64,000 bases of DNA from Aquila chrysaetos chrysaetos. Lineage: Eukaryota; Chordata; Aves; Accipitriformes; Accipitridae. Shown in pieces: positions 51,000 to 62,500 of this stretch (position 1 is the first letter of the stretch; every line of letters starts with the position of its first letter). The stretch lies in the NCBI RefSeq assembly GCF_900496995.4, contig NC_044027.1, forward strand, positions 9,262,743-9,326,742, written 5' to 3'. The notes beneath the pieces are model-generated. The model was not told the DNA's origin and ran no database searches. It saw only the letters and a list, made by a program, of their open reading frames with translations. A program made the position numbers and the translations under genes.

Positions 51000-52825
51000 C
51001 TTTGCAACCACCCCAGCAGGGAGAGCAGGAAGATGGTATCATCTATTTAAATACTCTGCAAAACAGAAAAATGGTGAAAATTAACTTAGTAGGAAAAAAA
51101 CCCAAAACACTGAGGATGTATATGGTGTGAAATAAAGTTAACAGAACAAAACTGCAGAGGAATCAGGTTGCCCTCAGGTATGGGGACATCCTAGGTCATG
51201 GTAGGCTGACAACCTGGCTTTATGTCCTGTCGCTCCAGAGCTTTTGTATTAAAACAGCTTTCTAGTCTCATTTAGCTGTCATGTGTAAAACACAAAACAT
51301 GTTAAACGTGACTTGCAGTAGTTAAGCTTACTCCTGCAAGTCACATTTTACATGGGTACAAAAAAATTGCTATTTGTAGCACAGGTATAAATGCAGCAAC
51401 ACATGAGCAGTGGCTTGGCTAAGCCAGCCTGCGTGGAAAAGCAAAAAACATGAGACAATATTGCCCTTCTGTACTTCATGAAAACACAAATGAATACTTT
51501 AAGAGATGTACTTCAACCCTCCAGATATTGTAATTAAAAATAAATATATGCACACACCAGTGACCAAAGCACCCAAGAAAGAAGAGAGCCTGTCACATCA
51601 GGAAGATAGAAACAACTTGACAGTAAGGGCCCAGTCTTTGCTGGCGAGCGGGGGAGCTTTGGGCCGTACCCCTGGCTTGGGGTCAGCATCATCCCTGTTT
51701 CTGCTCCATCCTACCCCCTTCACCAGACAGGAACCCAACACTGCCTCGCTCTGTTCTCAAATCATGTACAAAACAGCCTCGCCCTCTGGCAAAACAGAAA
51801 ACAAAACAAGCTGCATCGGCTTCTGACGGCTCTCCTAACCACAGAGCACGGAGCTGAGAGCCCGTCCAGAGGCCGACATTAGCACCGTCTGTTATGGTTA
51901 CAGATGGACCAGTTACAATCAGTCATTGCCTTCATTAAAAAGTAATGCAACACCCGCTGCAGCATCTCACCTCCGAGAGCCATAAAGCGACCATAGTGTT
52001 ATCAACAGAATACATTAAAAGGAGCTAAAAATGAGAGTCGAGAGACACGATTTGTACACACAGTGATGGTTTTTATTAATCCAATCGCTATAACTGGAAA
52101 AGTCATCAAGCTCTCACACACACAAGCCTTTCTTCAGGTCTGACCTTTGTGTACTCAAAATATAGTATAAATTTTGGTATACTAGCCCCAGCATACTATT
52201 ACGTCTAATACAAACACCGTTACCTACAAACTTGGCTCACAAACGTCTGTAAACTATCCCCATTACAATAATACTGCCCTTGCTACTGGAAAATAGATGC
52301 TCTCTATGGAAAAAAGCTGTATTGTCAACCACTATTCTCAATTTCAGGTATCACCCCCAACACAGTAACAGATTAATCTACTCCCTCCTCGCACTCTGAG
52401 CTTACTTAAATTCCCTTGTCAGGTTATCAATAGGGATAAAGTCTCATGACATATACAGAAGTTTGGGCCACGCATGGGGCACGGGTCTGTGGGGCGATGG
52501 TGACAGCTGAAGGCATGAACACACACTCACACAGCGCTGCAGGGAGAAGCCAAAAAACATGGTGGGGGGCAAAGTACCTGCCCCCACGGGCACCAACCCT
52601 CTGCCCTCAGGGGTCCCCATCATCTGGCTCCCCCCAGGATCTTACCCTCTGCCCTTGCTCCTACTCCCAGCCCCTGCACCCCCTCAGGCTCCCCCTGACC
52701 CCCCGGTATACCACTGCCTACACTTGCCCCCGCCCCAACACACGCTGCAGGCTCCCATTCCCAGCCACTACACACGCACCCCCCGGTTCCCACTAACTGT
52801 CCCTGCCCTCCCACCAACAGCCCAG
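51000..52825. other. 5' region of the C9orf43-like gene, mostly unrecognised
   Basis: No coding exon was recognised. A non-coding first exon of the C9orf43-like gene may lie here. The segment 52,050-52,150 resembles the end of an old interspersed repeat (separate entry). Confidence 0.4.
52050..52150 (-). repeat. Old interspersed repeat end with hammerhead-like motif (tentative)
   Basis: Read on the minus strand it has CTGAAGAAAGGC, then GAGAGCTTGATGAC, and GGATTAATAAAA about 40 bases later. The layout CTGAAGA...GAAAGCTT...AATAAA is one I remember from widespread amniote repeats. The match here is partial. Confidence 0.35.
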
Positions 52826-53999
52826 GGTTCCTCTCACGGACACCCACCATCCCTGCTCCCCCTCACGGACACCCACCCCCCCGCTCCCCCTCACGGACAC
52901 CCACCACCGCCGCGCTCCCCCTCACTGGACACCCCACCCCCTCCCCCCTCACGGACACCCACCATCCCCGCTCCCCCTCACGGACACCCACCGCCCCCGC
53001 TCCCCCTCACGGACACCCACCGCCCCCGCTCCCCCTCACGGACACCCACCGCCCCCGCGCTCCCCCTCACGGACACCCACCATCCCCGCTCCCCCTCACG
53101 GACACCCACCATCCCCGCTCCCCCTCACGGACACCACTGCCGCGCTCCCCCTCACGGACACCCACGCCCCGCTCCCCCTCACGGACACCCACCATCCCCC
53201 GCTCCCCTCACGGACACCCACTGCCCGCGCTCCCCCTCACGGACACCCACCATCCCCGCTCCCCCTCACGGACACCCACCGCCCCCGCGCTCCCCCTCAC
53301 GGACACCCACCATCCCCGCTCCCCCTCACGGACACCCACCACCGCCGCGCTCCCCCTCACGGACACCCACCATCCCCGCTCCCCCCTCACGGACACCCAC
53401 CGCCGCGCTCCCCCTCACGGACCCCACAAAGACCATCCCCCCGCTCCCCCTCACGGACACCCACCGCCGCGCTCCCCCTCACGGACACCCACCCCCCCCC
53501 CCCCGCGCTCCCCTCACGGACACCCACCCCCGCCGCGCTCCCCCTCACGGACACCCACCATCCCCGCTCCCCCTCACGGACACCCACCGCCGCGCTCCCC
53601 CTCACGGACACCCACCATCCCCGCTCCCCCTCACGGACACCCACCCCCCCGCGCTCCCCCTCACGGACACCCACCATCCCCGCTCCCCCCTCACGGACAC
53701 CCACCGCCGCGCTCCCCCTCACGGACACCCACCATCCCCTCCCCCTCACGGACACCCACCCCCGCGCCCCCCTCACGGACACCCACCATCCCCGCTCCCC
53801 CTCACGGACAACCCCCCCCCCCCTCACGGACACCCACCCACCCTCCCCCTCACCCCCCTCCACCCCCCGCTCCCCCTCCACACCCACGCCCCCCCTCCCC
53901 TCACGGACACCCACCATCCCGCTCCCCCTCACGGACACCCACCCCCGCGCTCCCCCTCACGGACACCCACCCCCCCCCCCCCCCCCCCCCCCGCTCCCC
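52826..53999. repeat. GC-rich minisatellite, about 29-bp unit, roughly forty copies
   Basis: The unit is close to CTCACGGACACCCACCATCC followed by CCGCTCCCC. Variants carry CCGCCGCGC in place of CATCCCCGC. The array ends in a C-run at about 53,970-53,992. Because units are near multiples of three it gives a 519-codon plus-strand shadow ORF rich in Pro, Thr, His and Arg. The minus strand is G-rich. The array ends directly at the POLE3 promoter. Confidence 0.95.
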
Positions 54000-54250
54000 C
54001 TCATGGCCCCTCCCGCCCCGCCGCCCGTCCCGTCACCAGGCAACGGCGGCCGCGGTGGCGGGCGGGAAGGGCCGCGCTGCACGCCGGGACGGGTCGGAGG
54101 GGAGGGGGCAGCGGCTGAGCGCGCGCTTCGGCGTGGCCGCCCCGGGCGAGGTACGGGCGGGCCGGGCTGCCCACACGCACCCCCCCCCGCCCCCGGCCCC
54201 TATCGCCGCCCGCGCCCGGTGACGCCCCGTTTGCCTTGCAGGAGGCCCAG
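54000..54250 (+). promoter_or_regulatory. POLE3: POLE3 CpG-island promoter and non-coding exon 1
   Basis: Dense CpG sequence follows the minisatellite. A donor GAG/GTACGG at 54,150/54,151 and an acceptor TTGCCTTGCAG at about 54,231-54,241 indicate a short intron in the 5' UTR. Exon 1 is therefore non-coding and ends at 54,150. The transcription start is not determined. The same region may drive the head-to-head C9orf43-like gene. Confidence 0.65.
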
Positions 54251-54251
54251 G

Positions 54252-54317
54252 ATGGCGGAGAGACCGGAGGACTTGAACCTGCCCAACGCCGTCATCACCC
54301 GCATCATCAAGGAGGCG
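54252..54317 (+). CDS. POLE3: POLE3 coding exon 1
   Basis: Twenty-two codons, [18 protein letters not shown] to IKEA, with a GTGGGT donor. The ATG sits ten bases after the acceptor of the 5' UTR intron. Confidence 0.97.
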
Positions 54318-56710
54318 GTGGGTGCCGGTCCCGGGGGAGCGGGGCCTCCCGCCGCGGCGGGGGGCGGGAGGGCGAGCCGGCTTTCCCCGGGCAGCCCCCG
54401 CAGAGGGTTCGTGGCTCCGCGGTTTTGCTGCCCGAAACGTGCCCGGGCCCCGGGAGGAGCCGCCCTGGGGAGCGCGGCGGAGCCGGCCGCCGCCCGCGCT
54501 GTGTCCCCGAGGGCTCCTGCGGGGAGATGGGCTCTCGGTGAGGGCCCCGGGGCCCGAGGGAGGGTCCGGGCCCCAAAACCCCCCAGTCACGACACAGTAA
54601 TGTCCGAAAGTAGAAGTTCAAAGGCAGGGGAGCTCTCGCAGCGGGACTCGGCGAACCAGGTCCCCAAAGGCGTCAGAGCAGAAGCGATTCGCTGTCTGTA
54701 TGAAAATCTAGAATAATTCCCAGTCGTTGACTTAATGATATGTTTGGTCTTGAGCTGTGAGACGTTGCTGAATGGATCTGGATACGGCAGAGTGACTGGT
54801 CTGTGTCAGGAGGTTGGTAGTCATCGGGTGAATGGCCCCAGAGAGCGTGGCCGGACCCGCCGCTGATGCAGAAGGTATTTTGCTTCTGTGTAGCTTGTTG
54901 CATTTGAGAGAAGGCAGCCAAATTGCGGTTGGCTTTCAGCTGGCATCAAAGTTTCTGTGATAGCATCTGAGATCAACCTTTAGTGTCCAGCTGTGCTGAG
55001 CCCTCTGAATGCCTTAACAGAACTGACACGTGAATTATGCAAGTTTAAGTCATTTATAGAAGCTGCTGATAAAACTTGCATTTTTTTTTTCAGCTTCCTG
55101 ATGGAGTAAATATTTCCAAAGAAGCTCGGAGTGCAATATCTCGAGCGGCAAGTGTGTTTGTGCTTTATGCAACATCATGGTAAGAATTTGTTACATCAGA
55201 TAACCAGTGCAGTTGATTTATAATTCACCTCTCTGCTGGCCATCCTGGAGTATTTGTTTCGGTATTGTCTGTTTATATACATAAAATGATCTTTAGTGTA
55301 GCCCAGTCTGCCAGACTGCAGCAGTCAGGTTTGGACTGCCCTTAACACCTGTGGGGAAAGCAGCTTGGCTCTCTACACAGAGATGCTCCAACCCCACCAG
55401 GGACAAGAGAGGTCCCAAACTGCCATTAGCCTTAGAATATGGCTTCGTGGCTTTTCCTGGCAAAGGCGAGAGCCCTTTGTTCGCTTTCCAGGCTACTCAC
55501 CACATAGCGGCGTTAGGGCAAGCGTGAGCCAAACTAGTCAGCCTTGGAGCTGGCCACAGAGGACACAGTAATGTCTTTGGGGTGGCTCAGAATATGCTGT
55601 GCAGGCAGTCACTTCTCTGGTGTTAAGTACTCACACGGCTTTGTGGAATTGTCACCTTACAGCTAATGTTCAGACTTTCTCCTTCCCCCTGGTTGTAGAA
55701 AAGGTCCATGCAAGCAGAAAACTAATGTTGTGGGAAAGCAGTGCGACTAGACGAAAGCACAAACAGCCAATGTAAACAAGAAGGTGTCTTAAACTATTAG
55801 TAAGTGATTTAAAAAAAACCCAAATGTTTAGGAGATGGCTTTTTTTTTTTTTTAAGTTGCTTGTGACTTTAATAAACAAGACTAAATGGATACCAATACC
55901 AATTACCTCTATTTTCCTTCTTGTTTTTGACTAGTGCAAATAACTTTGCCATGAAGGGGAAGAGGAAAACGCTGAATGCCAGCGATGTTCTCTCTGCCAT
56001 GGAGGAAATGGAATTTCAGCGATTTGTAGCCCCTTTGAAAGAATCACTGGAAGGTATCGTCCTCAGTTCATGTCGAGGGAGTCTAATTACCACCAAGTCC
56101 TGTTTTCCCTCGAACACTGGACAAGCAACACTTACTTGCCTGTCTTGTTTCTCTTCTCTTTGACCAGCATCCTACATTGCAGTTTGCCTGGGGAATAAAT
56201 AATGTGCACCTTAACAGGACTGGGATAACATTATTTCACAACTGATGAGGATTGGGAAAGTCTCATCTTCTATCACTCCCCTATTATGTTTATCTAAGGA
56301 AAGTCTTAGGTGCTGCCTGTAAATGTGAACTCCTGCGTCCTTTTCAGCATTTTTCTGCTGAAACTTAACCTGATTTCCTATGGAGCTGGTCAGCACAGCT
56401 CAAATAATAGGGTGAGTTGCTGCTATGAGTTCACTGCTCCCCTTGTAAGCCTGGAGAGCAAGTGGATGTTGGACTTCAGCTCCTGTACTGTTCATGCCAT
56501 GGAAACACTGGCTTGCAGTTTTTCAGTGTTCTCTCTTTTTCTTTTTTAGTTTACAGGCGTGAACAGAAAGGAAAGAAAGAAGCAAGGAAGGATAAAGACA
56601 AGAAGGCAGACTCAGAGGAGCAAGATAAGAGCCGAGAGGAAGAGAATGATGACGATGATGAAAGGATGGAGGAAGAAGAGCAAAATGATGAGGAAGAGGT
56701 GGACAACTGA
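54252..56710 (+). CDS. POLE3: POLE3, DNA polymerase epsilon subunit 3 (CHRAC17)
   Basis: POLE3 is a histone-fold protein that pairs with POLE4 in the DNA polymerase epsilon holoenzyme, and with CHRAC1 in the CHRAC chromatin-remodelling complex; it acts in the nucleus at replication forks. Coding exons are 54,252-54,317, 55,094-55,179, 55,935-56,053 and 56,550-56,710, totalling 432 nt: 143 codons plus stop, close to the usual 147. The sequence starts [18 protein letters not shown]. It carries the histone fold to about residue 90 ([37 protein letters not shown]), then a basic stretch ([16 protein letters not shown]) and a long acidic Asp/Glu tail ending VDN. All junctions are GT/AG and in phase. 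The gene is complete and intact, and is transcribed away from the C9orf43-like gene. Confidence 0.97.
55094..55179 (+). CDS. POLE3: POLE3 coding exon 2
   Basis: It encodes [20 protein letters not shown] and VFVLYATS, the first long helix of the histone fold. The acceptor follows a T-run and the donor is GTAAGA. Confidence 0.97.
55935..56053 (+). CDS. POLE3: POLE3 coding exon 3
   Basis: It encodes [20 protein letters not shown] and [19 protein letters not shown], the rest of the histone fold. The borders are GACTAG and GTATCG. Confidence 0.97.
56550..56710 (+). CDS. POLE3: POLE3 coding exon 4, acidic tail and stop
   Basis: It begins [18 protein letters not shown] and runs into an Asp/Glu-rich tail that ends VDN and TGA. 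The acceptor is TTTTTTAG. Confidence 0.96.
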
Positions 56711-58460
56711 GCTTGCTGACGAGATGTGTGCAGGGGCTGGGTTTTTTTCAGAGGGATATAAATGCTGTAAATCAACCTTGCTGTGTCCCCTCTTGTTTCC
56801 AGTAGAGCTTTGTACTGTTCCTCTGCAGCCCGTCCCTTTTTGGCTTTAACTTGTACATAAAGGACTTCTGCAAAAGCTTTTCTCGTGGAAGGACTACTCC
56901 TCCCTGTGCACAGGGGGCTTCGCACCCTCCCCAGGTCCTGAACAGACAGTAATGGGACTGGGCTTTTTATGCTGAGTTGGCTCTGAAATAGAGGAGAAAA
57001 GAAATGTCAGATGGTCAGTACAGCAGCTGGCCAGGAGAACTTGAGAGACTGTTGAATAAGCTTGTTAAGTCAGGGGTGGAATCAAATAGATCATTAACCC
57101 TTTGGGGCTTAGAATCTACATGATGATGTCAGGAGGCTTGGAAGCTGAACATTGACGCTTTTTATCCAAGTGACTTGTGTTTTTCCTTCATTTTCTTGCA
57201 TTCTGGCTGTGCCTTCTCTTCCTGCTGTAACTGTGACAGTGATACTGTGTCTTTTAACCTTCCCAGTCTTATGCAGCAATACAGTACAACTGTACAAGGA
57301 CCAGTGGTCCACTTGGCTGACTCTCGCCCAAATCAACCTGAATCAAAAAAACTTCACAGCACTTAGAGTGTAAACTAAATACCAAAAGTGCTTGTTTTGT
57401 GTCTTTAAAGCCCTGGGAGACCAAGAGGAATTTTATTAAAAATCGGAAGCAAAACGAACAGCTACAGTGTGTATTGGGGATGAAAAAAGGCGGCTGTATC
57501 AAGTGGTACATTTGTTGCAGCTCAGCAATGGGCACCAGTGGATCTGATGGTCTCACCTCCTTTCCCTCCTTTGCAGAGCTGCAGTTTCCTGCAGACAGGT
57601 TGGTGACTGCAGCAAGTTTAAATGTGGTAGAACAGAGTGGTGGATCTTGTTGGGTTTTTTTCCTTTTCCCAGCTGCAATGGACTAATGACATCCAAGATC
57701 CATCTTTAGCCTTTGACAGTCATTCCAGAGATGCAGCTAGCCTCCCAGTGTGATGGGCTCCAGGAAGGCAGTGAGGACGGGATGCTCCACCTAGGAGGGC
57801 CAGCCTCAGGCCTGTGGTTTTTGAAATAGGTCCTTCAAGAAAGATGGGTTGAAACAAGCTGTTTGTATTCCTAGTACCCATATAGGTTTGCTCTTTTATA
57901 CTTGAATTCTTAGCTTTGATGCCTTTCTCTTCTCTGAGAAAGTATCTGTTAGAATAAGCTCCTTTTTGGGAAAAATGCTTTTTTATTTGACCGATCTTTT
58001 TGAAGACTAAAAAACCTGATATTTGAACTTAACTGAGGTGAAGGAAACTGGAGGAAAGTTTTAGGTATGTTGAAGTAAAATCTACAAGTTTTGCTGATGA
58101 GCAGTTTCGAAATAGCACTTGTGAGGAATAGTATGTCCTTTTCACAAAAAAATTGATGCAGAGCTAGCCACCTACAAGAGCAACCCTGCCTTTATGCTTT
58201 CACGGCACAATGGCTTCTCACACACAGAAGCCTGGCTCCTGAAAAGAAATGAATCAACAAAGATTTTCTGCTCTTTAGTTTCTACTGGCATGCAGTCAGT
58301 AACAGATGAAAAGACTGAGTTGATGTCTTCCCAAGATCTCCAATAACAAAAAAGGCCTTCCTTCTAGCTCTTTTTCCTCTTTTCTTTTTTCCTTTTCTAG
58401 TACGTATCTGGGGTGTATATTCTGGAAGGGAACAATATCTAAATAAAAGCCAGATTTTTT
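56711..58460 (+). other. POLE3: POLE3 3' UTR (probable)
   Basis: Non-coding sequence after the stop. AATAAA at 58,442-58,447 is a candidate poly(A) signal, and another AATAAA stands at 58,489-58,494. The true 3' end cannot be fixed from sequence alone. It contains the first copy of an 85-bp duplication (57,936-58,020). Confidence 0.45.
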
Positions 58461-58944
58461 ACAGAAGTGGAGTCTCTTATTTCTGTCAGTAATAAAATGA
58501 GGTGGTTGTGATTGCATAAGCACGCATCTGAGCGTGCAGTGAAGGCAGAAGCAAACTCACTATGAAATTGTTTAGGGAGAAGCTGACAGCAAAGGGGGGA
58601 TGAAGACTGCTGCAAACTCGCCTTTGAGAGGAGCAAGGGAAGCGTGGAAACTCGGAAGAGAGGAGATTTCCAGTTATCTGTGAAGTGAGGTTTGGGTGCT
58701 GGTGTTTGTATACCTGGTGGAAGGAGCCTTCAGCTCGCCCTTGCTCCCGGTGAGAGGCGCTAGGCTGGGGGGAAAGAGAGGAGAGATACTGGGTTGGTGT
58801 TTATGTACTGCAGCAGGCTAAGGAAACGATGTTATCCTGTGGGAGCTACAGGCCACCATGAGAAAGTATCTATTAGAGTAAGCCCCTTTTGGGGAAAAAT
58901 GCTTTATAATTTGACTGATCTTTCTGAAGACTAATAAACATGAT
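57936..58944. repeat. 85-bp direct duplication, copies 57,936-58,020 and 58,860-58,944
   Basis: Both copies start GAGAAAGTATCT and end in TGAT, have the same length and no gaps, and differ at about ten positions (around 88% identity). The second copy contains AATAAA where the first has AAAAAA. The spacer of about 840 bp is not repeated. Confidence 0.85.
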
Positions 58945-59042
58945 CCGTGCATCTCCCATGCTCTGATGAGATGGAGAAAATAGCTTGTCCTGCATGTGTG
59001 CTGCCAGGCCTGCAGTGTGGCTCCAGCCTCCCTTGGCCTGGC

Positions 59043-59330
59043 AAGCCCCCGCAGCACCCCGAAGCCCTGCTCTGGGCCCTGCTAATACCCCAAAACCCTG
59101 TTCTGGACGCCCCCAGCACCCCAAAACCTGGCTACAGGTCCTCCTGCAGCACCCCAAAACCCTGTTCTGGACCCCCCCAGCACCCCAAAGCCCTGCTCCA
59201 GCCCCCCCAGCACCCCAAAACCTGGCTCCAGGTCCCCCCTGCAGCACCCCAAAGCCCTGTTCCATACCCACCCAGCCCTGCTCCAGACCCCATACCCCCT
59301 CAAAACCCTGCTCCGCCCGCCCCCTCCCAG
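59043..59330. repeat. Minisatellite upstream of ALAD
   Basis: Diverged units of about 29-40 bp are built on 'CAGCACCCCAAAACCCTG' alternating with 'TTCTGGACCCCCC' or 'GGCTCCAGGTCCCCC'. The long ORFs on both strands here (up to about 245 codons) are repeat by-products. Confidence 0.85.
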
Positions 59331-59399
59331 CGCACACCCCCCCACACCACACCGCCTCCAGCCTTTTCCCGCGCTCCGCCGCGCGAGACTTCCCGCCGC

Positions 59400-59512
59400 C
59401 ATCCCTGTGTGGGTGTGCCTATGCTAATCAGAGGGGTAGGGCGGGGTTATGTAAATCGCGAGGGCTCAGGGAAGAGTCACACGGCCGGAGCGGGACGCGG
59501 CGGCGGCGGCAG
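59400..59512 (+). promoter_or_regulatory. ALAD: ALAD promoter and non-coding exon 1
   Basis: The region has a CACACCC-type element on the minus strand (about 59,408-59,417) and an octamer-like ATGCTAAT near 59,421. A GC box GGGCGGGG (59,439-59,446) and an ATGTAAAT-type element near 59,449 follow. A CGG-rich exon ends at 59,512 with a CAG/GTGAGT donor. The layout fits a housekeeping promoter; the exact start is not determined. Confidence 0.6.
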
Positions 59513-62500
59513 GTGAGTGCGGGGGCCGGGGCCGGGGCCGGGGCCGGGGACCGGGGGGGCCGGAGCTGGGGCCGGGGCGACCGCCTCGGCTCTGGCCCCA
59601 CCGGTCCCCGACCCCGGCCTCTGGTAGGGCTGGCCGGAGATGGGGACGACTCCAGGGGCTGGGCCCGGCCGGGCAAGGAGGCACCACTTGGGTGCCGGCA
59701 GGGTGCAGGCAGCCTTCGATAAGGCAGCAAGGGTAGCCCGGTTTTTGCTCGGTAACCCGCGGTTACCGTGGCAAACGTGGCGAAATCACCGAGCAGCACA
59801 TGATGCTGCGGGCTGGAGTCAGTCCTGAGCTCCCGCTCATCATGCCGTGTAACTACAGCCCCCCCTGCCCCGAGCATCCCCATTTCCAGATCCCACCTAG
59901 AAGATGAAATCTTTTATAACATCTTGACCTTTGTTAGTGACTGTTAATTAACCCGCAGCTCCGTTGTCTCCCCCGGGGAGCTCCGCTGTCCTAGTATGCT
60001 CTAGTCCATCCCTGCTCACACTTGGGATTTCCAGAGCTTGTGCATCTCCAGGACTTCAGTTAAATAGCTGTGCACCGCAGGATGAGGCTGCGTGCGTTTC
60101 CATATCCCAAAATGCTGGAAAGCAACTTCCTCGTATCTCGCCAGGGAACAGGCAGCTGCTGGCTCGCAAGTGCTGTCAGCAGCTGGAGCAGACCTTTGCA
60201 GCTCACCGTTGGCATACGTTGGGTCTGGCTTCAGCCTGTCCGCTAAGTTTGTTTAATTTGTGCTAGTACAAACAGGAGGGTGGTGTGTGCGTGGTTCTCT
60301 CATTTTGCAGTCACTTCTCTCCCCTCGAATACAGCGAGGCACTCGGATCACCACGGCAGGCCCGGGCTGGGTGAAGGTGTGGGTTCAGGTGTTGCGGGTT
60401 TGGGCTGGTTCTCGAGCAGTCCTGCCATGGAGGAGCAAAGGTGAAACCACGCTGCTGTGGAGCTGTTTGCTTGGGAAGGAGCTGCAGGGCTGTTAAACTC
60501 CTCCTTACTGATGCTCTGGTGTGCATGAAACAGATATTGCTTTCGAAAGACAGATTTGGGCCCTTAATGTCAGAGAAAGAGGCCCGTGTGCTCTGCTGGG
60601 ATCCCTAAGGGGATCTCGGGGGGAAACAGCCCTGTTCTAGGGCACAGCATGTGTGGTGCAACGGTCCCTTATGGCACTCTTCCAATCCTTGCTCTGCATC
60701 CCTGCCATCCTTCCCCAGCTGTTGGGAAGCTGTGGGGCGCATGGCAGCTCTGTGGCTGTAAGACCCTGGTGCCTTCATCCGATCGGGTGCCCTGCCTGGG
60801 CAAGGGGAGCCTGCAGCCCTTGGCTGGTGGCAGCTTCTCCTGCACATGGGGCTCGTAAGGAGGGCCCTGGCTCCCCTGCCCTCACAGTAGACAGGTGCTC
60901 TGCTGGGGCCCCCCTGTCCTGTTATCTCCGGGCTGTTATCTCCGCTCTGCAATTCCACTGGGTGCCCACCTCCTTGCCCGGAGAGAGCAGTTTCTGGAGC
61001 TGTGGCCTCTATCTGTCTCATACAGAGTCAGGTGCCTCTGGTCCCACCCAGTCCCCGCTCCCCTTCCTCCTGTGGGATTAACTGTTTAAAGCATTTTTTG
61101 GATTCTCGAGGTGGGTTTTGTTCACTGAGCCCTTTGTTCTCGATTGCTGCCTGCCTGGAGCCCTGCCTGGAGCCCTGCCTGAGCAGCCGAGCCACTGCGC
61201 TGGAGCTGCCAACTCCAGTTCACCCAAGGGCTGTCGCCTTCCCTGCGAGTAAGGACTGGAGCGGCAGCTTTCCAGGGCTAAAAATTACTTGCCAAGTGAG
61301 GCCGTGACACTGCCAGCATGCCCGTCAGCTGGTCTGCATCCCCCACAAGCACCATCTGATATTTTTATACATTTTTTTTTTATACATGTTAGGCTGTAAG
61401 TAACTGAGAGGTGCCTTTTCCCCCATCCCCAAGCAGAGGTGATTGCTGGGGGTATGAAAGACTCGGTTCAAGCCCTGGACTGAATTTGATGCCCCTACAT
61501 TACAAGTGCCCTATGCACTGGGGTGGCCTGATACAGACTGAGAATTTGGCTCAGCATTAGAATATATGAAGGGTCTTGAGTGTGTAAAATAGGTGAACAC
61601 CTCAGATTAAAGGTTTTCCAGAAGAATAGGGCCATGTCCTGCCCAGCTCTGTTGCTGGCTGGTGTAAAACTTTCTGCCCTGGACTGTGTGAGCCATGTCT
61701 GCTCTCTGGAGAGAGCTGGGGGCAGTGAGGTTTGTTGCTGGGGAATGCTTCCTGGAATGGGACTGGGACCGTGGGGCTGCTCCCTTGAGACGGGTCCCAT
61801 CCTTGTGTCCTCTGCTGGCACCCCCGGACAGAGCAGGAAGCCCTGCCCTGTCCGGGGGTGCCAGCAGAGGAATCCCGCTTGCTCTTTCGGAAGCCTGTCT
61901 CCAGCTCTCCTCCTGCCTTGCCTCCCTTGGGTTTCAACTCTCAAAACAAAATCTGTCGTCTCCCTAAGGGACTTACGCTGTTTGTCTCCCAGGGAACTCC
62001 CGGCTCTTCTGCGCGGGGTATTTGTAGGATGTGTCCCTGTGTGTGCAGCCAGCAGAAGTCCTTGAAGCCACTCTGTACAAACAGTCTGTTGCTGAAGTTG
62101 TGTTTCCCAGGGCTGTAACAGCTGCTCTCTTTTGTGCTGCAGCCAAATGCCTTGTCTGGGGGCAGCTGCCTTCCCCTGGCTCCCTCCAACCACATGTTGG
62201 TGAGATTTCAGTGCTAGTGGAAATTTAAATCTTAATGGTCTAATTGCAGAATTACTAGATCTAACTGTTACAGAAAAATAAAATATTGCTACAGGAAAAG
62301 TTTCAACAATAACGTAACTAACATTTGATTTATGTATGTTGAGTAATTGCTCTTTGTTACCCCTGAAATCAGTTTTGCCCAACTCCCTTAGAAACTCCTA
62401 AGTTTTCCTTATCCAGCAGTAATCGGCCACCGGAGTTGTGTGACCACAGGGCTTAAAGCCCTGGTGTCTTCAGGATGATCCAGCACCTCTCTCCCCTCCA

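Noticed and set aside
52559-54118. 519-codon plus-strand ORF, Pro/Thr/His/Arg-rich
   Set aside because: It is the translation of the minisatellite; repeat units near a multiple of three keep the frame open. No initiation or splice evidence supports it.
58985-59722. 245-codon plus-strand ORF upstream of ALAD
   Set aside because: It runs through the second minisatellite and the GC-rich promoter; translation reflects the repeat.
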